This document shows, in pieces, positions 1 to 9,789 of a stretch of 64,000 nt of DNA. Source of the DNA: Candidatus Deferrimicrobiaceae bacterium. GTDB lineage: Bacteria > Desulfobacterota > Deferrimicrobia > Deferrimicrobiales > Deferrimicrobiaceae. The notes below the pieces were generated by a model that was not told where the DNA came from, did no database searches, and saw only the letters and a list, made by a program, of their open reading frames with translations. A program made the translations under genes and the position numbers. Every line of letters starts with the position of its first letter. Positions within the stretch are counted from its first letter, which is position 1. The stretch is from the NCBI GenBank assembly GCA_036504035.1, contig DASXVV010000009.1:372001-436000 (forward strand). Reading direction: 5' to 3'.

Positions 1-236
1 AGCTCCCGCTCCTGGACGGTCGCCGGGAGGTCTATCTGCCGCGACAGGATACCCGCCTCGGAGCACGCCTTGCCCTTGTTGCGCACGTAGACCTGGGAGG
101 CGGGGTCTTCGCCGACGAGTACCACCGTGAGGCAGGGGGTGATGCCGGTTCGGGCGACGAAATCCTTGACCTTGACCGCGACCTGGGCGCGGACCGACGC
201 CGCGATGGCCTTGCCGTCGATGATCTGTGCGGGCAT
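1..236 (-). CDS. folD: Bifunctional methylenetetrahydrofolate dehydrogenase / cyclohydrolase FolD, N-terminal part
   Basis: The reverse strand encodes about 78 residues beginning MPAQIIDGKAIA and continuing through a segment with VVLVGEDPASQVYVRNKGKA, which is the N-terminal fingerprint of FolD. FolD interconverts 5,10-methylene-, 5,10-methenyl- and 10-formyl-tetrahydrofolate in the cytoplasm for one-carbon metabolism. The conserved YVRNK segment contains the catalytic lysine region of the family. The start is the ATG at 236, preceded by GGAGG seven bases upstream. The gene runs off the left edge of the window, so the NADP-binding C-terminal half is not visible. Confidence 0.93.
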   Translation of the reverse strand, partial: MPAQIIDGKAIAASVRAQVAVKVKDFVARTGITPCLTVVLVGEDPASQVYVRNKGKACSEAGILSRQIDLPATVQERE

Positions 237-288
237 ATGCAATCCTCCGGGATGAATGGTGAACTCTCACTTTTACACCATTGGGCGG

Positions 289-294
289 TATAAT
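289..294 (+). promoter_or_regulatory. Possible -10 hexamer upstream of the BCAM0308-like gene
   Basis: A perfect TATAAT lies about 65 bases before the chosen start at 361, in the 124-base gap between the divergent folD and this gene. I see no convincing -35 at 16-18 bases. A TTTACA is present at 272-277, but it is only 11 bases away. This is a weak promoter call based on one hexamer. Confidence 0.3.
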
Positions 295-360
295 GGAACC
301 AGGCCAGGAAGCCCCGTCAACCCGCCGAACGCCCCGCAACGGGGAAATGGAGGTACGGGC

Positions 361-873
361 ATGTTGTCCACTGCCAGGTTCAATCCCGCAAGCCGGAAGA
401 ATGTCACCCGCGACACCGACCCCTACATGCCTCGGAAGGCAGCACCTGCCTTGGGCGTCTGCCCAGGCTGCAACGCCGTCAGGGAGGGCCACCGCTGGAC
501 CCTCGATCCCCGGAAGGCCCGGATGCTGATGAAGGAGGAAGGCGTGGATCGCCACCACTGCCCTGCCTGCCGGAAGATCGCCGACGGATTCCCCTTCGGC
601 CTGGTCTCCCTCGAGGGCGGCTTCCTGGCATTCCACCACGACGAGATTCTCTGCATCGTCCGGAACGAGGAGAAGCGGGCCATGTCCACCAACCCGATGG
701 CGCGCATCATGTCGCTCACCGAGGTCGGCGGGCGCGTCGAGATCGCGACCACCGACGAGAAGCTGGCGCAGCGGATCGGGCGGGAAGTCCACAAGGCGTG
801 CCAGGGCGATCTCGAGTACACCTGGTCCGACTACACCAAGTTGCTCAGGGTCCGCTGGATCCGGGACGCCTGA
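361..873 (+). CDS. BCAM0308-like small zinc-binding protein
   Basis: A 170-residue protein with two CxxC pairs about 40 residues apart, CPGCNAVREG and CPACRKIADGFPFG, spaced like a zinc ribbon. The pattern and length resemble the BCAM0308 family, an uncharacterised group with an NMD3-like Cys4 N-terminus. An open frame extends upstream to 256, but the start at 361 is preferred because GGAGG lies seven bases before it and the upstream part is low-complexity and proline/glycine rich. It is transcribed divergently from folD. The function is unknown. Binding of one metal by the four cysteines is an inference from motif spacing. Confidence 0.7.
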   Translation: MLSTARFNPASRKNVTRDTDPYMPRKAAPALGVCPGCNAVREGHRWTLDPRKARMLMKEEGVDRHHCPACRKIADGFPFGLVSLEGGFLAFHHDEILCIVRNEEKRAMSTNPMARIMSLTEVGGRVEIATTDEKLAQRIGREVHKACQGDLEYTWSDYTKLLRVRWIRDA

Positions 874-909
874 CGCCCAGATCGAAGGAACAGGCCAGAA
901 AGCGATCGA

Positions 910-1242
910 TCAGGCAGTCGCCGCGGCGTTCACCCTGGCCGCCATGATGAAGTCGTTCTCATGCAGGCCGTGGATCTTGTGCGTCTGGAAAGAGACCGTG
1001 CAGTAGCCCCACCCCAGTGCGATGTCGGGATGATGCTTCTGCTCCTCCGCGATCGCGCCGACTTTCCGGGCAAACCCGAGCGCCGACACGAAATCGGGGA
1101 AACGGAAGGTCCGGGAGATCCGGGTCGACGCATCCTCGAGCGTCCATCCCGGAAGTTCCGCGATCTTCGCTTCGGACTCTACCGCCGTCAGCGGCGCGAC
1201 GCCGCCCCGACAGGGAACGCAGATCATTTCCTCGAGCTTCAT
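910..1242 (-). CDS. phhB: 4a-hydroxytetrahydrobiopterin dehydratase (pterin-4a-carbinolamine dehydratase)
   Basis: A 110-residue protein, the usual size for the PCD/DCoH family. It has a central motif EEQKHHPDIALGWGYCTVSF followed by a THKIHGLHENDF segment. These supply the histidines that dehydrate 4a-carbinolamine when tetrahydropterin cofactors are recycled. The start at 1242 has GGGAGG eight bases upstream. A longer overlapping frame to 1827 is an artefact of GC-rich coding in the adjacent prpD. No phenylalanine hydroxylase is visible nearby, so the pterin substrate is uncertain. Some bacterial members are linked to molybdopterin metabolism instead. Confidence 0.88.
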   Translation of the reverse strand: MKLEEMICVPCRGGVAPLTAVESEAKIAELPGWTLEDASTRISRTFRFPDFVSALGFARKVGAIAEEQKHHPDIALGWGYCTVSFQTHKIHGLHENDFIMAARVNAAATA

Positions 1243-1274
1243 GCTTCCCACCTCCCTTGAAATGAGGCGAACGC

Positions 1275-2723
1275 TCACGGCGCCGTCGTCAGCGCCATGA
1301 ATTCGTCGACCGGCATCGCGGACAGCCGGGCCCGGTCGAGGCAAAGCGCGACGAGCGTCTCGACCCGCTCGGCCGGGAGCCGCGTCGCGAGGTTTTCGCG
1401 GGCCTTCCGCAGGAGCAGCGGCAGCGCCTCGCTTCGCCGGCGCCGGTGCCCGACGGGGTACTCGACCTCGACTCGGCAGGTCGCGCTCCCATCCCGGAAG
1501 AACACTTGGACCGCGTTGGCAATGGACCGCTTGGCGGGGTTCAGGTAGTCCTGCGAATAGCGGGGCTCCTCGACGACTTCCATCTTTTCCCGCAAGGCGT
1601 CGATGCGCGGGTCGCCCGCCACGGCGTCCTCGTAATCGTCGGCGGTCAGGCGCCCGAAGATCAGGCCGATCGCCGTCATATATTGCAGGCAATGGTCGCG
1701 GTCGGCCGGGTTGTAGAGCGGACCGCGCTTGCTGATGATGCGAACCGCCGACTCCTGCGTCTCGATGACGACCCGCCCGATCTCGCCCAGCCGCTCCCGA
1801 ACGGCCGGGTGCAGCGCCAGGGCGCACTCGACGGCCGTCTGGGCGTGGAACTCGGCCGGGAACGACACCTTAAACAGGACGTTCTCCATCACGTAAGACC
1901 CGTACGGCCGCGGACGGCTGAAGGACCCGCCCCGGAAGGAGACATCGTAGAACCCCCACTCCTTCGCGGTCAGGGCGCCCGGATATCCGGGCTCTCCCGC
2001 AGCCGCCAGCATCGCCAGCCGGACGCCCCGGCTCGTCGCGTCGGCCGCGGCCCACGACTTCCGGGGGCCCGTGTTCGGGGCGTGCCGGTAGGTCCGCAGC
2101 GCCTGCCCGTCGACCCAGACGTTCGAAAGGGCGTTGACGATCGCCTCGCGCCCGCCGCCCAGAAGCCGCGTTGCCACCGCGGCCGTCGCGAGCTTCACCA
2201 GGACCACGTGGTCGAGCCCGACGCGGTTGAAACCGTTCTCGAGCGCCATGATCCCCTGAATCTCGTGCGCCCGGATCATGGACGTCAGGACGTCCCCCAT
2301 GACCAGAGGCGCGGCGCCCGCGCGGCGGTTTCGCCGGCTGACGTGATCCGAGACCGCCAGGATCCCTCCCAGGTTATCGGAGGGATGCCCCCACTCGGCC
2401 GCCAGCCACGCGTCGTTGTAGTCGAGCCACCGGATCTGGGCGCCGATGTCGAAGGCGCCCTGGACGGGATCGAGGACGTGCGACGTGCCGGGAACCCGGA
2501 CCCCGTCGGGGACGACCGTTCCGGGAACGACAGGCCCCAGCATCCGGGCGCAGGCCGGGAAGCGGAGGGCAAGCAGGGCGCATCCGAGCGCGTCGAGCAG
2601 CACGAGGCAGGCCGTCTCGTACGCCTCGGCGCTCCCGACGGTGCCGGAAAGCACGTAATCGGCGATCTCGACCATCTCCCGGTCGGGCTCGGGACGGAGG
2701 TTGGATTCGGGGGCCGTTGTCAT
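1275..2723 (-). CDS. prpD: 2-methylcitrate dehydratase PrpD (MmgE/PrpD family)
   Basis: A 482-residue protein, essentially the family's normal length. It dehydrates 2-methylcitrate to 2-methyl-cis-aconitate in the methylcitrate cycle for propionyl-CoA oxidation. Recognisable segments include [21 protein letters not shown] near residue 100, [19 protein letters not shown], a [14 protein letters not shown] stretch, and the C-terminal region with [12 protein letters not shown] and PRYSQDYL. Its ATG overlaps the stop of prpC in an ATGA arrangement, so translation is probably coupled. It is the last gene of prpBCD. Confidence 0.95.
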   Translation of the reverse strand: MTTAPESNLRPEPDREMVEIADYVLSGTVGSAEAYETACLVLLDALGCALLALRFPACARMLGPVVPGTVVPDGVRVPGTSHVLDPVQGAFDIGAQIRWLDYNDAWLAAEWGHPSDNLGGILAVSDHVSRRNRRAGAAPLVMGDVLTSMIRAHEIQGIMALENGFNRVGLDHVVLVKLATAAVATRLLGGGREAIVNALSNVWVDGQALRTYRHAPNTGPRKSWAAADATSRGVRLAMLAAAGEPGYPGALTAKEWGFYDVSFRGGSFSRPRPYGSYVMENVLFKVSFPAEFHAQTAVECALALHPAVRERLGEIGRVVIETQESAVRIISKRGPLYNPADRDHCLQYMTAIGLIFGRLTADDYEDAVAGDPRIDALREKMEVVEEPRYSQDYLNPAKRSIANAVQVFFRDGSATCRVEVEYPVGHRRRRSEALPLLLRKARENLATRLPAERVETLVALCLDRARLSAMPVDEFMALTTAP

Positions 2724-3865
2724 GCCGCGTGCGCCCCTCCCGCGCGCTGCCGGATCGGCTCGACCGCCCGCGGCCCGGGGCCGACGTAATCGGCGACGGG
2801 GCGGAAGATCCGGTTCGACGCCCGCTGCTCGATGATGTGCGCCGCCCAGCCGGCGACCCGGGCGAACACGAAGACCGGGGTGAACATGCCGCTGGGAATG
2901 CCGCAATGGTGATAGGCCGAGGCGCTGTAGAAATCGAGGTTCGGGTAGAGCCCCTTCTCTTCGCGGACCAGCGTCTCGATCCTTTCGGAGACCCGGAACA
3001 GCCGCAGGTCGCCGGCCGATTCCGCGAGCTTGCGGGACCACTCCTTGATGATGGCCGATCGGGGATCGGGCGCCTTCCGGTAGATCCGGTGGCCGAATCC
3101 CATGATCTTCTCGCCGCCGGCCAGCATGGCGCGGACCGCGACCGCCGCCTCGTCGGGCGTGGCGAACCGGTCGATCAGCCGCATCGCCTCCTCGTTGGCG
3201 CCCCCGTGCAGCGGCCCGCGCAGCGTTCCGATCGCCGAAGTCACCGCCGAGTAGAAATCGGTCAGCGTCGATGCGGTGACGCGGGCGGAGAAGGTGGAGG
3301 CGTTGAACTCGTGCTCTGCGTAAAGGATCAGCGACACGTCGAGCGCGCGCCGGTGGAGGTCGCGGACCGTCCGGCCGTGGAGCAGGTGCAGGATGTGGCC
3401 GGCCAGCGTCTCTTCGCCCGAGTCGGTGTCGACGCGGTGTCCGTTGTGATGGTAATGGTGCCAGTAGAGAAGCATGCCGGGAAGCGCCGACAGCAGACGG
3501 TCGGCGATGTCGCGCGCATCGTGCTTCTCCCGTTCGGGTTCGAGCGTGCCGATCGCCGAGCAGCCGGTGCGGAGGACGTCCATCGGGTGGGATGTTCCGG
3601 GCAGCTCCTCGAGGATGATTTTCAGCGGGCCGGGCAACCGCCGCATCCCGCGCAGGCACAGGCGGTAGGCCTCCAGTTCTTCACGGCCGGGCAGATTCCC
3701 GTGGATCAGGAGATGGGCCACTTCCTCGAACGAGACGTGCGTGGCCAGCTCCTCGATCGGATAGCCTCGATAGCTGAGTCCCCTTCCCTTCTTGCCGACC
3801 GTGCTGATCGCCGTCTCCCCGGCGACGACCCCTTCGAGCCCGGCGCTATAAGCATGTTCGGTCAT
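2720..3865 (-). CDS. prpC: 2-methylcitrate synthase / citrate synthase family protein
   Basis: A 381-residue citrate-synthase-fold enzyme that condenses propionyl-CoA with oxaloacetate. Signatures include the N-terminal VVAGETAIS and [12 protein letters not shown], the catalytic [10 protein letters not shown] segment, and [15 protein letters not shown] followed by [18 protein letters not shown]. The short, roughly 380-residue architecture without the long N-terminal extension is typical of PrpC and type I/short citrate synthases. Its place between prpB and prpD decides the substrate. Its start overlaps the prpB stop by four bases (ATGA), and its stop overlaps the prpD start. Confidence 0.93.
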   Translation of the reverse strand: MTEHAYSAGLEGVVAGETAISTVGKKGRGLSYRGYPIEELATHVSFEEVAHLLIHGNLPGREELEAYRLCLRGMRRLPGPLKIILEELPGTSHPMDVLRTGCSAIGTLEPEREKHDARDIADRLLSALPGMLLYWHHYHHNGHRVDTDSGEETLAGHILHLLHGRTVRDLHRRALDVSLILYAEHEFNASTFSARVTASTLTDFYSAVTSAIGTLRGPLHGGANEEAMRLIDRFATPDEAAVAVRAMLAGGEKIMGFGHRIYRKAPDPRSAIIKEWSRKLAESAGDLRLFRVSERIETLVREEKGLYPNLDFYSASAYHHCGIPSGMFTPVFVFARVAGWAAHIIEQRASNRIFRPVADYVGPGPRAVEPIRQRAGGAHAA

Positions 3866-4752
3866 GACGGATCCTCCTTTCCGAACAGCGCATCCAGTTT
3901 TCGCTCGTAGTCTTCGTATCCGATGATGTCGTACATCTCGGCCCGCGTCTGCATGCTCCCCAGGACGTTCCGCTGGGTCCCTTCGGAGCGGATCGCCCGG
4001 AAGACCGCCTGTCCCGCGGCTGCCATCGCCCGGAAGGCGGAAAGCGGGTAGAGCGCGAGCCGGACACCGACGCTGCGCAGCTCTTCGACGGTGTAGAGGG
4101 GGGTGACGCCGAATTCGGTCATGTTGGCAAGGACCGGCACGCCGACGATGTCGACGAACCGCCGGTAATGGGAAAGGTCGGCCAGCGCCTCGGGAAAGAT
4201 CATGTCGGCCCCCGCCTCCCGGTAGCGGCCGGCCCGCTCGACGGCCGCTTCCAGCCCCTCGATCGCCACCGCGTCGGTCCGGGCCATGATCACGAACGAC
4301 GGGTCGGTCCGGCCGTCGACCGCCGCCTTGATCCGGTCGACCATCTCGCCCGGCGATGCGAGCTGCTTGCCGGGGCGGTGGCCGCACCGCTTCGCTGCCA
4401 CCTGGTCCTCGATGTGGATTCCCGCCGCGCCCGCCCGCGTCATCTCCCGGACGGTCCGGGCGATCGCGAAGGCGTGCCCCCACCCCGTCTCCGCGTCGAC
4501 CAACAGCGGAAGGCGGCTCGCGCCGGTGATCCGGCGCGTCTCCTCGAGCACGGTGTCGAGCGAGGTCATCCCCAAGTCGGGCAACCCCAGCGCCGCGTTG
4601 GCAACGCCGGCCCCGGAGAGGTAGAGCGCCCGGAAGCCGGCCCGTTCCGCCATCATCGCCGCGTAGGCATCGATCGCCCCCATTACCTGGAGCGGGCTTT
4701 CCTCCTCGATGGCCCGGCGCAGCAGCGCTCCGGGCGTAACCGGATTCACCAT
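3862..4752 (-). CDS. prpB: 2-methylisocitrate lyase PrpB
   Basis: A 296-residue member of the isocitrate lyase/PEP mutase superfamily that splits 2-methylisocitrate to pyruvate and succinate. It carries [23 protein letters not shown] at the N-terminus, the acidic metal site in DAETGWG, and the active-site loop KRCGHRPGK that marks the lyase branch. It is the first gene of the three-gene operon prpB-prpC-prpD. No PrpR activator, prpE or acnD/prpF gene is present in this window, so the operon is minimal. About 50 bases separate it from archease upstream. Confidence 0.95.
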   Translation of the reverse strand: MVNPVTPGALLRRAIEEESPLQVMGAIDAYAAMMAERAGFRALYLSGAGVANAALGLPDLGMTSLDTVLEETRRITGASRLPLLVDAETGWGHAFAIARTVREMTRAGAAGIHIEDQVAAKRCGHRPGKQLASPGEMVDRIKAAVDGRTDPSFVIMARTDAVAIEGLEAAVERAGRYREAGADMIFPEALADLSHYRRFVDIVGVPVLANMTEFGVTPLYTVEELRSVGVRLALYPLSAFRAMAAAGQAVFRAIRSEGTQRNVLGSMQTRAEMYDIIGYEDYERKLDALFGKEDPS

Positions 4753-4804
4753 CGTTTGCTCCTTTTCATCCGTCTATTGGATGCCTTGCGGGGTAGTGCG
4801 AGTT

Positions 4805-5236
4805 CTAGACGTCGAGCACGACGGTCGCCTTCCAGCGACCGCGCACCCGGGCGACGGCGAGCCGGTGCAGCGTAACCGCCTTGACGTCTACGAGCAAGGG
4901 ATGCCGGGCCCGGTCGATCCGCTCCCCGATGAGCCGCGCCTCGAGGGCGTAGCCGCCCTCCCCTTCCGTGATGCGCAAGGCATCGGGATGCACGAGGAGA
5001 AGCCTCGCATCCTTCAGGAAAACCAGCTCCTGGAGGAATTCGAAGAGCAGCAGGTCGAGCGCGCCGTTCGATAGCCTAACGGACCGCGTCTCGCTCCGCG
5101 CGACCGTTTCGGGCCGTTCGACCATCGTCCGGAGGAGCGCCTCGGCGCAGGCGGAGAACATCCCCTCCCGGCTGTCCCCCCACGCCGCAAACGCGACGTC
5201 GGCCAAGGCCACCTTCGGGAGGAATCGGAAGGGCAC
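4805..5236 (-). CDS. Archease, RtcB-activating protein
   Basis: A 143-residue protein with the archease C-terminal signature DVKAVTLHRLAVARVRGRWKATVVLDV (quoted only as KAVTLH...W.ATVVLDV) and an N-terminal ADVAFAAWGDSREGMF segment. Archease speeds guanylylation of RtcB ligase and broadens its nucleotide use. The GTG at 5236 begins two bases after the rtcB stop, and AAGGG precedes it, so the two genes form a coupled pair. The conserved acidic residues near the N-terminal and C-terminal Asp match the metal-binding role known for the family. The substrate RNA is not known. Confidence 0.85.
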   Translation of the reverse strand: MPFRFLPKVALADVAFAAWGDSREGMFSACAEALLRTMVERPETVARSETRSVRLSNGALDLLLFEFLQELVFLKDARLLLVHPDALRITEGEGGYALEARLIGERIDRARHPLLVDVKAVTLHRLAVARVRGRWKATVVLDV

Positions 5237-5238
5237 GC

Positions 5239-6696
5239 TCAACCCTTGATGTTGCCGAGCGGGATCATCTTGGCCACCCGGCGGCTGAGGCCGGCGGCCT
5301 CGGTCGTCTCGGCGATCTCGTCGATGTCTTTGTAGGCCAGCCCCGCCTCCTCGGCCAGGCCTCCGTACGAATCGGTCCGGACGTAGATTCCGCGCTCGGC
5401 CATCCCGTCCAGCAGCGCCTTCCCGCGCACCCGCTTCTTCGCCTCGTGACGGCTCATCGTCCGGCCGCTGCCGTGCGCCGTCGTATAGAAGGTGTCGGCC
5501 GCGCCCTTCTCGGCGACAAGCAGGTAGGAGCCGGTTTCCATGCTGCCGCCGATGATCACCGGCTGGCCCGTCTCGCGATAGGCGTCGGGAATGCCGGCCA
5601 TCCCGGGCGGGAAGGCGCGGGTGGCGCCCTTTCGGTGGACCAGCACCTCGCGCATCGCGCCGTCGATCGCGTGCCGCTCGAGCTTGGCGGTGTTGTGCGC
5701 CACGTCGTAAACCATGCGCATGTCGAGATCCTCGGGGGAACGGCGGAAGACGACGGAAAACGCTTCCCGGATGCGGTGCGTGATGACCTGCCGGTTGGCG
5801 AATCCCATGTTGACCGCGCATTTCATCGCCTTGTGGTAGGCCTGCCCCTCGGGCGACCGGAACGGGGCGCACGCCAGTTCGCGGTCGTCGAGATGGATCC
5901 CGTATTTCGGCGTCATGACCTTGAGGAAAGCGTTGAGGGAGTCGGTCGCCACCTGATGGCCGAAGCCGCGGCTGCCGCAATGGAACATCACGAAGATCTG
6001 GTTGGGGAGGGTGATGCCGAAGCTCCGGGCAGTACCGGGATCGAACACGTTTTCGGGCCGGACGACCTGGACCTCGCAGTAGTGGTTGCCCGAACCGGCA
6101 GTGCCGAGCTGGTCGTACCCCCGCTCGATCGCCTTCTCGCTGCAGGCGGCGGCGTCGGCGCCGGCGTAGCAGCCCTCTTCCTCCGTCATCGTGAGGTCTT
6201 CGGGCCAGGCGTAGCCGTTTTTCAGGCACCACCGGGATCCCTTCTCGAGGACGTCGCGAAAGCCGCTCCGGGTCATCTTGACCGTACCAGAGCAACCCAC
6301 GCCGGTCGGGATCCGGGCGAAGAGCAGGTCGACCAGTTCTCGGATCCGGGGCCGGACCTCGTCCTCGGTCAGGTTCGTCCGGATAAGCCGCATCCCGCAG
6401 TTGATGTCGAAGCCGATCCCGCCGGGGGAGATCACCCCGGATTCCGGGTCCATCGCGGCCACGCCCCCGATGGGGAAACCGTACCCCCAATGGCCGTCGG
6501 GCATGCACCACGCATATTTCAGGATTCCGGGGAGGCAGGCCACGTTGGCGGTCTGCGCGAAGACGCCGTCGTCCATCCGCTCGAGGAGCGAACGCGAGGC
6601 GACGAAGCGGGCCGGGACCCGCATCCCCTTCTTGTGGGAAGGGGGCAGCTCCCAGACGGTCGGGGAGATTCTGTGGATCAAAGCAGGGAGCGGCAT
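5239..6696 (-). CDS. rtcB: RNA-splicing ligase RtcB
   Basis: A 485-residue protein, normal for RtcB, which joins RNA 2',3'-cyclic phosphate or 3'-phosphate ends to 5'-OH ends using GTP and Mn2+. Visible signatures are MPDGHWGYGFPIGGVAA, SPGGIGFDINCGMRL with the metal-binding Asp and Cys, GTAGSGNHYCEVQ, FHCGSRGFGHQV, VYDVAHNTAK, and TTAHGSGRTMSRHEAKK with the guanylylated histidine region. The ATG at 6696 is preferred over 6702 because GAGG then sits nine bases upstream. It is followed directly by archease. No RtcR regulator is nearby, unlike the enterobacterial rtc operon. Confidence 0.95.
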   Translation of the reverse strand: MPLPALIHRISPTVWELPPSHKKGMRVPARFVASRSLLERMDDGVFAQTANVACLPGILKYAWCMPDGHWGYGFPIGGVAAMDPESGVISPGGIGFDINCGMRLIRTNLTEDEVRPRIRELVDLLFARIPTGVGCSGTVKMTRSGFRDVLEKGSRWCLKNGYAWPEDLTMTEEEGCYAGADAAACSEKAIERGYDQLGTAGSGNHYCEVQVVRPENVFDPGTARSFGITLPNQIFVMFHCGSRGFGHQVATDSLNAFLKVMTPKYGIHLDDRELACAPFRSPEGQAYHKAMKCAVNMGFANRQVITHRIREAFSVVFRRSPEDLDMRMVYDVAHNTAKLERHAIDGAMREVLVHRKGATRAFPPGMAGIPDAYRETGQPVIIGGSMETGSYLLVAEKGAADTFYTTAHGSGRTMSRHEAKKRVRGKALLDGMAERGIYVRTDSYGGLAEEAGLAYKDIDEIAETTEAAGLSRRVAKMIPLGNIKG

Positions 6697-6733
6697 GTTC
6701 ATTGACCTCCCCACACGGATCAAGCGTCGGGCG

Positions 6734-7012
6734 TTACTCGGAAGCCGCCTTCGGACAACCCGCGCAGGCGGGAGCCCCCTCGGCCTTTCCTTCGGCGCAC
6801 GGCGCCGGTTTCCGGTGGTGCTTGCCCTCGACCGACTTGCTGGCATAATCGGTCTTGTACCAGCCGGATCCCTTCAACTGGAAAGAGCTTTCGGACATCA
6901 CGCGATCGGTCTTGCCGCCACAGGAAGGACAGATGGGCCCCGGATCGTCGTAGCCCTGGATCTGCTCGGTCACCTTCTCGCATTTGCGGCACTGGTATTC
7001 ATAGATCGGCAC
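6734..7012 (-). CDS. FmdB family zinc-ribbon protein
   Basis: A 92-residue protein beginning MPIYEYQCRKCEKVTE, with the second CxxC in ICPSCGGKTDRVMS. This is the standard FmdB zinc ribbon, sometimes called a putative regulatory protein. The family's biochemical role is not established. The C-terminal tail has three extra cysteines (PCAEG, PACAGCPK), a feature seen in many deltaproteobacterial members. AAGGAG lies eight bases before the start. It stands alone between the groEL terminator and rtcB. Confidence 0.85.
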   Translation of the reverse strand: MPIYEYQCRKCEKVTEQIQGYDDPGPICPSCGGKTDRVMSESSFQLKGSGWYKTDYASKSVEGKHHRKPAPCAEGKAEGAPACAGCPKAASE

Positions 7013-7035
7013 GGCTGTTTCTCCTTGGTTCGACG

Positions 7036-7069
7036 TGGAAAAGGGGCCGAGCCCTCACGGCCCGGCCCC
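7036..7069 (-). terminator. Rho-independent terminator of groES-groEL
   Basis: On the minus strand, just after the groEL stop, a GC-rich hairpin forms from GGGCCG (7063-7058) and CGGCCC (7049-7044) with an eight-base loop. A larger GGGGCCG/CGGCCCC pairing is also possible. CTTTTCC follows immediately. Stem plus T-run in the right orientation is the standard intrinsic terminator layout. Confidence 0.7.
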
Positions 7070-7127
7070 CTCTGGTTCGATGCCTTTGCTCCCGCTTCGG
7101 TTCGAAGCGCGCGCCGGCCTGGCCTTC

Positions 7128-8753
<1,626 letters not shown>

Positions 8754-8796
8754 CTACCTCCTCTTGAACTTATGGGTGAATGTAATAATTTCCGGA

Positions 8797-9090
8797 TTAC
8801 TTGCCGGTGATGACGGCCAGGATGTCGTCTTCGCGCAGGATCAGGTGCTCGACGCCCTCGATCTTGATCTCGGTGCCCGAGTACTTTCCGAACAGGATCT
8901 TGTCGCCGGCCTTGACGCCCGGGGCGACGAGCGTGCCGTTGTCGGTCACCTTGCCGGGGCCGACGGCCACGACCAGCGCTTCCTGCGGCTTTTCCTTGGC
9001 GCTGTCGGGGATGATGATCCCGCCCTTGGTCTTCGTCTCTTCTTCGACCCGCTTGACCAGGATCCTGTCCTGCAATGGCTTGACACTCAT
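8797..9090 (-). CDS. groES: Co-chaperonin GroES (Hsp10)
   Basis: A 97-residue co-chaperonin that caps GroEL. It begins [18 protein letters not shown], has the mobile loop around [17 protein letters not shown], and ends with the roof/domain segment [22 protein letters not shown]. It is the first gene of groES-groEL. AGGAGG precedes the ATG. Transcription starts from the sigma-70-like promoter at 9169-9197, and CIRCE lies between that promoter and the gene. Confidence 0.98.
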   Translation of the reverse strand: MSVKPLQDRILVKRVEEETKTKGGIIIPDSAKEKPQEALVVAVGPGKVTDNGTLVAPGVKAGDKILFGKYSGTEIKIEGVEHLILREDDILAVITGK

Positions 9091-9136
9091 GTCGCATCCT
9101 CCTATTTCGTGATGGGGGTTGATTGCCTGACGGCTG

Positions 9137-9163
9137 TTAGCACTCGTTCACGTCGAGTGCTAA
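9137..9163 (-). promoter_or_regulatory. CIRCE operator (HrcA binding site)
   Basis: A perfect CIRCE inverted repeat, TTAGCACTC-N9-GAGTGCTAA, lies 46 bases upstream of the groES start. CIRCE is bound by the HrcA heat-shock repressor, so groESL should be derepressed on heat stress when GroEL is titrated. The hrcA gene itself is not in this window. Confidence 0.97.
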
Positions 9164-9168
9164 CAAGG

Positions 9169-9197
9169 AATATAAAACGCCCCCGGAATCGTGTCAA
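9169..9197 (-). promoter_or_regulatory. Sigma-70 type promoter of groES-groEL
   Basis: The minus strand reads TTGACA (9197-9192), a 17-base spacer, then TATATT (9174-9169): a consensus -35 and a 5/6 -10 at ideal spacing. The start point would fall at the upstream edge of the CIRCE element, as in classical CIRCE-controlled operons. Confidence 0.85.
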
Positions 9198-9222
9198 GGG
9201 GGAAAGCGCGGAAGGGACGGGA

Positions 9223-9495
9223 CTACAGGTTGCGGCGGGTCATTTCCTCTTCGAAGTACTTGCGGTAGAGGATCTCCCATTCGCGGCCGCCCTCGGGGAC
9301 CCGTTTGACCTGCTTCGAGATCTTGGCGCGCGCGGCGTCGTCGGCTTCGTCGGTCGCCTTCGCGTAGGCGTCGAGGACCGCGCGGGCCTCGCGCTGGGCG
9401 GCGGCGGGATCGGGAAACTCGGCGAGCCCGTCATTCTTCAGTCGTGTCATTTGCAAGTGAGCCCAGTGGCCGCGCCGGTCGTTGGAAATGGTCAT
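9223..9495 (-). CDS. DUF507 family protein (second of pair)
   Basis: A 90-residue protein whose layout matches DUF507: an N-terminal helix with HLAH-like residues ([17 protein letters not shown]), a middle acidic helix, and a C-terminal block with [19 protein letters not shown]. The function of the family is unknown. It occurs in deltaproteobacteria and related phyla, often as two tandem genes. AAGGAG lies seven bases before the start, and 12 bases separate it from the upstream DUF507 gene. Confidence 0.8.
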   Translation of the reverse strand: MTISNDRRGHWAHLQMTRLKNDGLAEFPDPAAAQREARAVLDAYAKATDEADDAARAKISKQVKRVPEGGREWEILYRKYFEEEMTRRNL

Positions 9496-9507
9496 CCCGC
9501 GTCTCCT

Positions 9508-9789
9508 TTAAAGGACGATGCCGCGCTCTTCGGCGAGGCGCTGCTTGATCTTCTGGAACAGCAGGCGGGCGTTGGCCTGTGTCGCGTTGAGCTCCTGCGA
9601 ATGCTTCTCGAGCAGCGCCTCGACTTCCCGGTCGAGCGCCTCTTCCCGCCCGATGTCGGCCATGATGGCCGCGGTCATCGCCGCGATCAGCGCCTCGTCG
9701 GTCCCCTTCTTGCGGATCATCCCCTTGGCGCTCCAGCGCGTGAGCGTCGCCCGGCAGATCCGTTTTGCGGCGTCCTCGGTGAATCTCAT
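9508..9789 (-). CDS. DUF507 family protein (first of pair)
   Basis: A 93-residue protein beginning [19 protein letters not shown] and ending with a helix [14 protein letters not shown], consistent with DUF507. It differs clearly from its neighbour, so the pair looks like an old duplication rather than a recent one. Its ATG overlaps the stop of the MTA phosphorylase gene (ATGA), suggesting coupled translation. No catalytic motif or membrane segment is visible. I cannot assign a function. Confidence 0.75.
   Translation of the reverse strand: MRFTEDAAKRICRATLTRWSAKGMIRKKGTDEALIAAMTAAIMADIGREEALDREVEALLEKHSQELNATQANARLLFQKIKQRLAEERGIVL

Noticed and set aside
1446-2789. Long plus-strand open frame of 447 codons opposite prpD
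   Set aside because: It lies wholly antisense to a clear prpD, has low-complexity arginine/proline/glycine content, and no RBS. It is a GC-rich shadow frame.
9175-9200. CCCCC/GGGGG hairpin near groES as terminator of the DUF507 pair
   Set aside because: It overlaps the -35 and spacer of a near-consensus groES promoter, and the loop is 13 bases. The promoter reading explains the sequence better.
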